Made by a program: the position numbers and the translations under genes. The notes under the pieces are model-generated. The model did no database searches, was not told the origin of the DNA, and was given only the letters and a program-made list of their open reading frames with translations. A stretch of 64,000 bases of DNA from Coleofasciculus sp. FACHB-T130 (lineage in GTDB: Bacteria; Cyanobacteriota; Cyanobacteriia; Cyanobacteriales; FACHB-T130): contig NZ_JACJOG010000035.1 in the NCBI RefSeq assembly GCF_014695375.1, forward strand, positions 112,064 to 176,063, read 5' to 3'. How positions within the stretch are numbered: position 1 is the stretch's first letter; every line of letters starts with the position of its first letter. Shown here in pieces: positions 56,672-64,000 of the stretch.

Positions 56672-59254
56672 CTAACGAGAAACCCCTTGCACGACTGGAC
56701 GCACACCAGAGCCAGGAAAAGGTTCCGGAGTACCCAACCAGTTAAAGTCATTCAGCCGAAAACTGATGGAACCCAGCTGCAAAACAGGGTTGTAACGCAG
56801 GACAATGTTGTAGGTGCGGCGGCTGTATTCCAGAAAGTAGTCGGTGCTGATGTTCTCCTTAGTATTTAAATTGACCGAGGTTTGAAAACCCAGGCGAAAC
56901 GGCCCATAAATCTGTTGAGTAATGCCAGCGGAAAGAACGCTGGTATCCACGAGGCGGTCAAATAAGAAAGGTGATATGCCACCACGAGCAACTTGAGAGT
57001 AAGTAACATTAAACCCGGTGTAATCTAAAAAAGGTCGAGAGAAATGACCGAATTGCCCTTGCAGCCCAATGTTCCCACTCAGGGATTCCTGGCTATCCCC
57101 ACTGCTGTAACCACTATAAACGCCGGTGATGCCCGTCGTTAATTGTACATAGGGAACAACTGGCACGGGTGTATAGCGCAATCCTTCGGTGGGGGTGGCA
57201 GGCAAAGCTTTACCCCGCCAAAGTAAAAAGTTGCGGTTGAGGGAGGCACTAGCTTGATAGCGACTGAGACTAACGCGATTGTTGGTTTGTCCTGGTTCGA
57301 GCAAGTCTAAACGGTCTGTATCTGCGTTAATGAACTGGGCACCCGCTTGATAAGTGAGGTTGATGCCAGTATTCCCTAAGGGAATGACCGGAGAAGTCAG
57401 AACTGCGCCTAAACTACTCTGGACAGTTTGATAGCCGAGAGAGCCGTTGAACAGGCGATCGCGGTAGCTATATTCTACATTCAAGGTATGGGGTAGACGG
57501 GTGCCGATGATCTGGCGCAGTCGCAGGCTCGCTCGTAGCTGGTCGTTTGAAATCTCTTCTGGATCTAGACTGGTGAAAACAGCCGACCCTCTCAGGGTTG
57601 TGGTAGGACTGAGGGTGGCATCTAGTCTAGTCCTGAGACCAAACACGGAGGGATCGAGGAAGCTTCCCTCAGAAACGGCTTTTTGAAGAAAATATTGCGG
57701 GGTCACGCGCAATCGCACGCGGTTGGTAGAAATCAATTGAAAGGTACGTTCCGCAAACACACCGCCTCGGTCTTCAGCATCATACCCAAAGGTGAGAAGA
57801 CCCGGTTCGGTTTCGCTCCGGTCAATTACTCTACGATCTTGAAAAATCGGGATCGAAAAACCCTGGTCAAAAACGACGCGGGAGCGGGTGGTGGTAATTT
57901 CATCTACCAGGGGCGAAATCCGCCTGAATCTGGCTGTATCTGCCCGTACCTCAAGTTCTGGTGGCGAAAAGGGGTCGTTGGTTAGCCGAACATTGGTGGC
58001 AAAGGCTCCTTCGGAGTCGAAATCTACCCGATCGGCTTGAAAGCGCAACCGGTTAATTGCGCCCCCTTGCTGAAACGACTGCTGGTTTTGGATGTTCTGA
58101 CCAGCCCCAAAGACCAGTCCGTAGCCGCCGGGACTGGTGATATTCGAGACGGGTTGGTTGGCGGTAATGCGATCGCTTAACGGTCGTACTGAGGCAGCCG
58201 CAGCACTGGCATCATTGGGTAAAGGACTCGAAAAATCTGCCCCTGCTGAAGGCTGGTAAATCTCGCCACTGGCATTTAGGAGGAAACCGCTATCCTGGGC
58301 AAAATAATACTCAACGCGATCGCCCCGCAGCACTTGTTCGCCTCGCGTCATGGCGACATTCCCGTCGCCCACTACAACGCGATTCGGCAAGTTTACCTGT
58401 AGCCGATCCGCATCTACTACCGCACCCTGGTAGCGCAAGACAACATCGCCTTCTGCTGTAACGACTTGTCGATCTACATCGTATTCTTGCTGGTCAGAAG
58501 TTAATTCCACAACGCCTCCCGTACCGCCAGAAGTCGTAGGCGGAGGTGGCGTTGTACCGGGGGCAGGGGCGGGTGCTGGTTGATTTTCTGGGGTGGGAGG
58601 TGCGGGTGCCGGTGCCGGTGCCAATTCCTCTTCAGGCCAAGGCTCACCCTCCGACACGGGCGCTGGAGGAGTAGACTCTATCGGAGTTTCACTCGGCAAA
58701 GATTCCGGAGATTCCGGAGATTCTGAGGGTTCTGGAGGCTGTTGCTCGACACTCGGCAGCTGCTTTTGCAACATAGGAGTTGCCGCGCGTTCTTTTGCGA
58801 TCGCAGCCTGACTTTCAGTGTTCTCTTGCCTAGGTTCTGACTCTTGATTTTCTACCGACGAAGCATCAAATTCAGCAACGTTCGGAAAATCCTGATCTGG
58901 GTATGCGTAAGGGCGAAGCCGTTGTGCTGACAATGCAGGGTCGTCGTCATTCTGGTCTGTCTGCACAGATGCTTCTTCCCTACCACTCCCATTCCTGACA
59001 ATTGGATGACCCACTGAAATTGGGGCACCAAGGGGGGCAGCTTTTCTGGTGGGGATAGAAATTACAGAGAGCGAGGAAGAAGACTCCGGCGCAAACGTTT
59101 CCGGCTGCGTCGGGGCAGCAAGGGTCTCAGGTTGCAGGGTTCGCTGGGAATCCGATGCAATTGTTTGAGCGGAGACAGCTAGAGAAGTGACATCCTCTGG
59201 CGGCAACGTGTTGATAATCGCAGGCGGTGGGGGCGGCGGAACTGGTTGGGGCAT
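56672..59254 (-). CDS. DUF3769 protein, LptD/OstA-like outer membrane protein
   Basis: This 860-residue protein ends in a long beta-barrel-like region (about residues 420-860) with aromatic strand ends. Before it lies an OstA/LptA-like jellyroll (about residues 240-330): LTSDQQEYDVDRQVVTAEGD, VVLRYQGAVVDADRLQVNLP and VVGDGNVAMTRGEQVLRGDR. This DUF3769 type is the cyanobacterial counterpart of LptD, which inserts lipopolysaccharide into the outer membrane. A 230-residue proline- and glutamate-rich region comes first. No signal peptide is evident after the start MPQPVPPPPPP, and a stop lies just upstream, so the export signal is unexplained. Confidence 0.8.
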   Translation of the reverse strand: MPQPVPPPPPPAIINTLPPEDVTSLAVSAQTIASDSQRTLQPETLAAPTQPETFAPESSSSLSVISIPTRKAAPLGAPISVGHPIVRNGSGREEASVQTDQNDDDPALSAQRLRPYAYPDQDFPNVAEFDASSVENQESEPRQENTESQAAIAKERAATPMLQKQLPSVEQQPPEPSESPESPESLPSETPIESTPPAPVSEGEPWPEEELAPAPAPAPPTPENQPAPAPAPGTTPPPPTTSGGTGGVVELTSDQQEYDVDRQVVTAEGDVVLRYQGAVVDADRLQVNLPNRVVVGDGNVAMTRGEQVLRGDRVEYYFAQDSGFLLNASGEIYQPSAGADFSSPLPNDASAAAASVRPLSDRITANQPVSNITSPGGYGLVFGAGQNIQNQQSFQQGGAINRLRFQADRVDFDSEGAFATNVRLTNDPFSPPELEVRADTARFRRISPLVDEITTTRSRVVFDQGFSIPIFQDRRVIDRSETEPGLLTFGYDAEDRGGVFAERTFQLISTNRVRLRVTPQYFLQKAVSEGSFLDPSVFGLRTRLDATLSPTTTLRGSAVFTSLDPEEISNDQLRASLRLRQIIGTRLPHTLNVEYSYRDRLFNGSLGYQTVQSSLGAVLTSPVIPLGNTGINLTYQAGAQFINADTDRLDLLEPGQTNNRVSLSRYQASASLNRNFLLWRGKALPATPTEGLRYTPVPVVPYVQLTTGITGVYSGYSSGDSQESLSGNIGLQGQFGHFSRPFLDYTGFNVTYSQVARGGISPFLFDRLVDTSVLSAGITQQIYGPFRLGFQTSVNLNTKENISTDYFLEYSRRTYNIVLRYNPVLQLGSISFRLNDFNWLGTPEPFPGSGVRPVVQGVSR

Positions 59255-59374
59255 CTTCTAGCAACAGGAGTTGAGCGGACAGCACCAATGCCTATCCTCA
59301 ACTGCACTCTGAGTAGGGTGCCTCGCAGTGGACTGCTGCCCCGACATCGGCCTGAGGCATAAAGCGATCGCTGT

Positions 59375-59491
59375 TTATTCCAGATCCCGGCGTTTTGGGT
59401 TACGGGAAGGATCGCTGGACAAAAATCCAAACACAAAGAGCAGGCTGAAGAAGGCAACGACTATATAAACGACAATTTTGAGAGTCACCAT
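59375..59491 (-). CDS. psbI: Photosystem II reaction-centre protein PsbI
   Basis: This 38-codon gene reads [20 protein letters not shown], then [18 protein letters not shown], a near-complete match to PsbI. The single membrane helix spans residues 5-24, and the conserved [18 protein letters not shown] tail is cytoplasmic-side. PsbI binds beside D1 and CP43 in photosystem II. GGAG lies nine bases before the ATG, and TATTAT at 59556-59561 (minus strand) is a possible -10 box. It sits 120 bases upstream of the LptD-like gene. Confidence 0.96.
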   Translation of the reverse strand: MVTLKIVVYIVVAFFSLLFVFGFLSSDPSRNPKRRDLE

Positions 59492-60135
59492 ACCGATATC
59501 TACTCCAGACGGGAAAGGCTGAATGTTGCTGCCTTAAAGGCAGAACAACTTTCTCATAATACCGAAATATTGCTTCATTTTTGCCTTGAGTCTGGAGTGA
59601 TTGTTGACCTCAAGCGGTCAGTCCAGCCGTCGTTTGAGCTGCTTAAACTGCTCTGACGATTGCCAGAGCGCGAAGTTTCCCTAGCGATCGCTTAGTTGTT
59701 ATACCACGAGATCGCACCCGGTTCCTGGGTTTTAACTTTTCCCTAGCTCAAAATCCAGGAAATTGCAGAACCTGGGAAATACTGGAATCTTTGCTAGGGT
59801 GCGATCCCAGATAGCTAAGGTGTTTGGACGCCAGGAGGATAAACACGCGAATGCCACTAAATGCCACTAATGGTGCCCAAGGGCAGCGTTGCAAGAGACG
59901 CGATGTTCACCGCTTTTAGGCGATCGCTCCCGTGCTAGGAGCGCTTTTCTAAACAAATTTTCTCAATATTCCCTGGAAAAACTAGGATTTTAGATTGAAA
60001 GCGGCAGCTTGCTAAGGGCAGCTAGCTGGATAAAGGGATCAACATTTCCAGTCCAAAAAAAGAGTATAAAGAGCATCCAACTTGTAGCGGAAGTGAGTAC
60101 ACAATAGCTCTATTAAGACTTTTGAGGCTTTGTCA
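59492..60135. other. Long intergenic stretch between psbI and glgP
   Basis: This divergent gap holds the promoters of psbI and glgP. A tandem decamer AATGCCACTA occurs twice at about 59850-59870, next to an AGGAGG that could serve a 22-codon frame, which is probably chance. No RNA gene or strong hairpin was recognised. Confidence 0.4.
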
Positions 60136-62769
60136 ATGCAGCCGATTCGGACATTTAACGTTTCCCCCGCCTTGCCGTCAAGACTAGAACCCTTACGAAA
60201 ACTGGCATATAACCTGCATTGGGATTGGAACTTTGAAACTAAAGAGTTATTTCGCCGCCTAGACCGCGATTTGTGGGAATCCAGCCGTCACAATCCAGTG
60301 CTAATGCTGGGAACTATTTCTCAAGCGCGGCTACAAGAAGTTGCTGAAGATGAAGGCTTTGTTGCCCACATGGAACGAGCCAGCCGCCAGCTAGACGACT
60401 ACCTGCAAGAACGGACGTGGTATCGCAAACACAGGAATGAGGTGAACGGTCAGAGGACTGAGAAGAAACAAGAAAATTCTTCTGCTTCCTCGCTCAGTCC
60501 TCAGGACTCAGGACTCAGGACTCAGGAGTGTTATGCCTATTTCTGCGCGGAATTTGGTCTAACCGACTGCCTGCCCATTTACTCTGGTGGCTTGGGCGTT
60601 CTCGCGGGAGACCATCTGAAATCAGCCAGTGACTTAGGCTTACCGCTGGTTGCCGTCGGCTTACTCTATCAGGAAGGGTATTTTGCCCAGTACCTCAATG
60701 CCGATGGTTGGCAGCAGGAACGCTATCCGGTTAACGATTTCTACAATATGCCGTTGCACCCGGAGCAAAATCCTGACGGTTCGGAACTGCGGATTTCTGT
60801 AGAGTATCCAGGGCGCACCGTCTATGCCCGTGTCTGGCGCGTGCAAGTGGGAACTGTGCCCCTATACCTGCTCGATACCAACATTGAGCCAAACAATCCC
60901 TACGACCACGACATCACCGACGAGCTGTATGGTGGTGACTTGGATATGCGGATTCATCAGGAGATGATGTTGGGCATCGGGGGCTTCCGGATGCTGAAGG
61001 CGCTGGGATACAAACCCACCGTTTATCACCTGAATGAAGGCCACTCAGCGTTTCTAATTTTGGAGCGCATCCGGATGTTGATGCAGGAAGAGAAACTGGA
61101 TTTTGCCGCCGCTAAACAAGTGGCGCAAGCAAGTCAAGTTTTCACCACTCACACGCCTGTCTCTGCTGGGTTCGATTTGTTCCCCCCGGATAAGGCTCTT
61201 TATTACGTGGGGCACTATGCCGATATTTACGGACTTTCCCACGAAGAGTTTCTCGGCTTAGGACGGGAGGACACTGGGGATTTGGCGTCACCGTTTAGCA
61301 TGGCAGCACTGGCGATGAAGACATCGAGCTTTGTCAATGGGGTTGCTCAGCTGCACGGGTTGGTGTCGCGGAAGATGTTTCAGAGTCTCTGGAAAGATTT
61401 TCCACTCAATGAGGTGCCGATTACCGCGATTACGAATGGAGTCCACGCCCGCACTTGTGTAGCGAAGTCAACGCAGGAGCTGTATGACCGCTACCTTGGC
61501 CCTCAGTGGTCTGACGCGCCAGTAGACGATCCGTTGTGGGAGCGGGTGCAGTCGATTCCGGATGAGGAGTTGTGGCGCAATCACGAGCGTCAGCGCTCAG
61601 AACTGGTGGTGTTTGTGCGCGATCGCCTAGTGAGAAAGTTGCGCGATCGCGGTGCTTCTCCCTCTGAGATTGACCAAGCGCAGGAAGTATTAGATCCAAC
61701 GGTGCTAACAATCGGGTTTGCCCGTCGTTTTGCGACTTATAAGCGGGCAACTCTGTTTTTGCGGAACCTAGACCGGATCAAGAAAATCTTGTTGGGCGAT
61801 CCAAATCGGCGGGTGCAATTCGTCATTGCTGGAAAAGCTCATCCCAAGGATATGCCTGGGAAGGAACTGATCCGGGATATCATTCATTTCTCGCGGGATG
61901 AAGGAATGAATGCCAGCGTGGTGTTTATCCCGGACTACGACACTTATGTTGCCCGATTAATGGTGGCGGGTTGTGATGTTTGGTTGAACACTCCCAGGCG
62001 TCCGCGAGAAGCATCTGGTACCAGTGGGATGAAAGCTGCCATGAATGGTTTGCCGAATCTGAGCGTGCTGGATGGCTGGTGGGATGAGGCAGATTATGTC
62101 CGTACTGGCTGGCCCATCGGTCACGGAGAAGACTATGAAGACATCAATTATCAAGATGATGTGGAAGCGAATGCTTTGTACGACTTGCTAGAACAGGAAG
62201 TCGTGCCGCTATTCTATAACCGGGATGGTGCTGGAATTCCCCGCAAGTGGACTGCCAAAATGAAGGATTCGATTCGATTGAATTGTCCGTTCTTCAATAC
62301 GTCGCGGATGGTGCGGGAGTATGCAGTGCGGGGATATTTCCCAGCGAGCGATCGCTACTCTACGATGACCGCAGACAACTACGCCCCCGCCAAGGATGTA
62401 GCCGCCTGGAAGCAACGAATCTTCGAGCAATGGTACAACATCAAAATCGAAGAAGTTGATGTCTCTGAACCGGCTGGGATTATGGTCAACCAAACCGTTA
62501 GCGTCAAAGCGCGGGTTAATCTGGGAGAACTCAGCTCCGATGATGTTCAAGTTGAACTTTATCAGGGTGCAGTTGGTGTCGATGGGGAAATTGTCAACGG
62601 CATTCCCGTAGTGATGGATTACCAAGGCAAAGATCAACAAGGATGTAGTATTTACACTGTTGATATTCTTTATACCTCCAGTGGTTTGCAGGGTTTCTCT
62701 TTACGGGTTTTGCCAAAACACGACAATCTATCAAGCCCCTACGAATTGGGGCTGATTCTTTGGGCTTAG
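60136..62769 (+). CDS. glgP: Glycogen/alpha-glucan phosphorylase
   Basis: This 877-residue GT35 phosphorylase is of the shorter, allosteric-site-lacking type found in cyanobacteria. It releases glucose-1-phosphate from glycogen. YFCAEFGLTDCLPIYSGGLG (about residues 135-154) starts the catalytic core, TTHTPVSAGFDLFPPDKALY and FVIAGKAHPKDMPGKE follow, and PLP-binding Lys633 sits in GTSGMKAAMNG. A low-complexity insertion (about residues 113-131, SLSPQDSGLRTQE) is coded by heptamer repeats. The ATG at 60136 is used. Confidence 0.94.
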   Translation: MQPIRTFNVSPALPSRLEPLRKLAYNLHWDWNFETKELFRRLDRDLWESSRHNPVLMLGTISQARLQEVAEDEGFVAHMERASRQLDDYLQERTWYRKHRNEVNGQRTEKKQENSSASSLSPQDSGLRTQECYAYFCAEFGLTDCLPIYSGGLGVLAGDHLKSASDLGLPLVAVGLLYQEGYFAQYLNADGWQQERYPVNDFYNMPLHPEQNPDGSELRISVEYPGRTVYARVWRVQVGTVPLYLLDTNIEPNNPYDHDITDELYGGDLDMRIHQEMMLGIGGFRMLKALGYKPTVYHLNEGHSAFLILERIRMLMQEEKLDFAAAKQVAQASQVFTTHTPVSAGFDLFPPDKALYYVGHYADIYGLSHEEFLGLGREDTGDLASPFSMAALAMKTSSFVNGVAQLHGLVSRKMFQSLWKDFPLNEVPITAITNGVHARTCVAKSTQELYDRYLGPQWSDAPVDDPLWERVQSIPDEELWRNHERQRSELVVFVRDRLVRKLRDRGASPSEIDQAQEVLDPTVLTIGFARRFATYKRATLFLRNLDRIKKILLGDPNRRVQFVIAGKAHPKDMPGKELIRDIIHFSRDEGMNASVVFIPDYDTYVARLMVAGCDVWLNTPRRPREASGTSGMKAAMNGLPNLSVLDGWWDEADYVRTGWPIGHGEDYEDINYQDDVEANALYDLLEQEVVPLFYNRDGAGIPRKWTAKMKDSIRLNCPFFNTSRMVREYAVRGYFPASDRYSTMTADNYAPAKDVAAWKQRIFEQWYNIKIEEVDVSEPAGIMVNQTVSVKARVNLGELSSDDVQVELYQGAVGVDGEIVNGIPVVMDYQGKDQQGCSIYTVDILYTSSGLQGFSLRVLPKHDNLSSPYELGLILWA
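60493..60528. repeat. TCAGGAC heptamer repeat inside glgP
   Basis: After CTCAGTCC the heptamer TCAGGAC stands three times and a partial fourth time, in frame with glgP. It is of the STRR type known from intergenic regions of filamentous cyanobacteria. The same heptamer, inverted, lies in the GT39-like gene at 26124. Confidence 0.8.
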
Positions 62770-62771
62770 AT

Positions 62772-62816
62772 AGTTTTGAGTTTTGAGTTATTAATTCAAA
62801 ATTTAAAACTCAAAAT
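62772..62816. terminator. AT-rich inverted repeat between convergent glgP and the DUF429 gene
   Basis: TTTTGAGTTTT at about 62774 pairs with AAAACTCAAAA at about 62804 on both strands. It is probably a weak bidirectional terminator, and overlaps the end of the DUF429 gene by about a dozen bases. Confidence 0.5.
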
Positions 62817-63570
62817 GATTCTTGGGGACGACAATGTATCCGGTGGTGTCATCTCCCAGCACCAAATTTCTTTCTAATCCCCAGTACCACCAGTGAGCGC
62901 CCACATAGGCACAGATAAGGCTATCTAGCTTATCTTCTAAGGCTTTAAAGGTTGCAAGGGTACTGGGGATTTCTGCAAGCATCGAACTCCAAAGATGGAG
63001 AATCGGCACAGAGGACGAGGAGACATTTAGGGCAGGGTGGAAAGTTGGTAAGCTATTAACAATATACTGGCGGAGTTTGATTAGTTCTAATTGACGCTCT
63101 GCCAGCTTGCCTTTCTTGTATTTAAGAATCCGCTCTAAGCTGAATAAATTGACGATGGCTGGGTGGGGAAATACTTCGATTTGATAGCGTCCCGGTTGTT
63201 GGGGTTTGATAATTGGTGCGTGAGCAAATCCACGGGATTCGAGGCTGAGTCCAAATCCTACGGTGCGCTGAGCAAAGGGGAGTCCTAGATTAGCAGGGTA
63301 GCAACCCGCGTGATAACGACCAAAATATTTGTGGGTAAGTTTATCAGGTAGTCGCGTCCCAGTAGTGTTGGGAATCAGTGTCGGGGCATCGACGGCAATC
63401 ATCGCCGGTTCTGGTGCGGGTGCCCAAGTATCAATCCAGTTGAGAATTTCTTCTATTGTTTCGAGTCTATCTAAATCCAGCAGATGCAACTGCCCATCTT
63501 CCCAAGCGAGGCAGCATAATCCACTGGGTTGCGATCGCCATCCCAAATCAATGCCTAAAAATTTTATCAC
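62803..63570 (-). CDS. DUF429 family protein (RNase H-like fold)
   Basis: This 255-residue protein opens with the DUF429 pattern FLGIDLGWRSQPSGLCCLAW, with an aspartate in the usual RNase H-like position, followed by MIAVDAPTLIPNTTGTRLPDK and RYQIEVFPHPAIVNLFSLER. The family is predicted to be nuclease-like, with no proven role. The fold suggests metal binding by Asp8 and the aspartate in AVDAP. No partner gene is adjacent. Confidence 0.83.
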   Translation of the reverse strand: MIKFLGIDLGWRSQPSGLCCLAWEDGQLHLLDLDRLETIEEILNWIDTWAPAPEPAMIAVDAPTLIPNTTGTRLPDKLTHKYFGRYHAGCYPANLGLPFAQRTVGFGLSLESRGFAHAPIIKPQQPGRYQIEVFPHPAIVNLFSLERILKYKKGKLAERQLELIKLRQYIVNSLPTFHPALNVSSSSVPILHLWSSMLAEIPSTLATFKALEDKLDSLICAYVGAHWWYWGLERNLVLGDDTTGYIVVPKNHFEF

Positions 63571-63965
63571 GCTGAAATTTTATTATCTATCTTGGTGTTT
63601 CGTGCCGCTCATCTTATTCAAATCTGCGAATCAAATTCAAAAATGGTTCAATTCTGTTGCATAGAAACACATAGTTATGAGGTAAATGAAGCGATGCTTT
63701 ATAGCTTCTAAATTCGTCTCGAAGTCAATAGATTAGCTGTTTGGAATTTACTTTGCAAAATAATTTTAATATAACTTGTTAATAGCCCAAACAAATTAAA
63801 GTAGTTACAAACCGTGTTGCTGATGCAACTAATAATTCTGTTAAGGAGTCCCTTTTAAGCAGCAACTAGGCTGTTAAATATGCAAAGTAAGTGCTTATGT
63901 AAAATAAATTACACATAATAAAAAGTAGAATAAGCTAAAACAAAAGTCAAGAAAACAAGAGACTT
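63571..63965. other. AT-rich intergenic stretch at the right end
   Basis: No reading frame, RNA gene or strong hairpin is seen. Several AAAATAA-like stretches occur. Confidence 0.4.
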
Positions 63966-64000
63966 ATGAGATTTATTAGAGATTTAAGCCGAGAAACTCA
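63966..64000 (+). CDS. Possible gene start cut by the window edge
   Basis: An ATG at 63966 opens the frame MRFIRDLSRET and runs off the window. The wording resembles the first residues of some IS630-type transposases of cyanobacteria, but eleven codons are too few to say. Confidence 0.25.
   Translation, partial: MRFIRDLSRET

Noticed and set aside
59850..59935. A 22-codon frame after AGGAGG upstream of glgP
   Set aside because: The spacing is too long and part of the frame is a simple decamer repeat.

Overview
The window is a piece of cyanobacterial chromosome. The evidence is psbI, the RuBisCO assembly factor raf1, a DUF2997/Ycf35/ferredoxin operon, GUN4 domains, a MenG-type quinone methyltransferase, a pilB-pilT-pilC set of cyanobacterial type and very frequent GCGATCGC (HIP1) octamers. 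Degenerate heptameric repeats between genes, several PEP-CTERM proteins and a large exopolysaccharide locus suggest a filamentous or mat-forming lineage, but the genus cannot be fixed from the sequence alone. No tRNA, rRNA, CRISPR array or complete insertion sequence was found.

Region 1 (1-13.3 kb) is an exopolysaccharide locus. A 117-bp tandem repeat marks the left edge. Two overlapping GT4 glycosyltransferases follow, then a small membrane protein, a broken GH74-type gene on the minus strand, a Wzx-type flippase, a Wzy/WaaL-type polymerase or ligase, a GT4, a GT2 and an intact GH74-type lipoprotein ending at a strong terminator. Together these genes can build, flip, polymerise and trim a surface polysaccharide.

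Region 2 (13.4-24.6 kb) holds housekeeping and surface genes: a TPR protein, a periplasmic solute-binding protein and rpmI-rplT on the minus strand, then a ComFB-domain protein, galK, a TspO-like protein, four PEP-CTERM proteins (two from a tandem duplication) and a UvrD-like helicase.

Region 3 (24.8-35.3 kb) holds a GT39-like membrane glycosyltransferase, raf1, a REC-GAF response regulator, menG, a DUF445 protein, a Ser/Thr kinase fused to GUN4, an unknown protein divergent from a small XRE regulator, a decayed GUN4 gene and an exported methyltransferase-like protein.

Region 4 (35.6-42.3 kb) looks like a horizontally acquired and internally rearranged redox island. A YqhC-like AraC regulator diverges from a cupin, a cyclophilin-fold lipoprotein, a DLH-like hydrolase, an SDR and a zinc alcohol dehydrogenase. 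Between and after these lie fragments of a second cupin, a second alcohol dehydrogenase, a 98 percent identical partial copy of the hydrolase and pieces of another SDR. The right end falls inside a small antitoxin-like gene, which is left with 37 codons.

Region 5 (42.3-64 kb) is ordinary core genome: the chaperone cluster grpE-dnaK-dnaJ-tusA-rsgA (minus strand); the type IV pilus motor set pilB-pilT-pilC, with a perfect 21-bp inverted repeat between pilT and pilC; a saccharopine-dehydrogenase-like protein; the DUF2997-Ycf35-ferredoxin operon; a DUF3769 LptD-like outer membrane protein; psbI (38 codons); glycogen phosphorylase; and a DUF429 protein.
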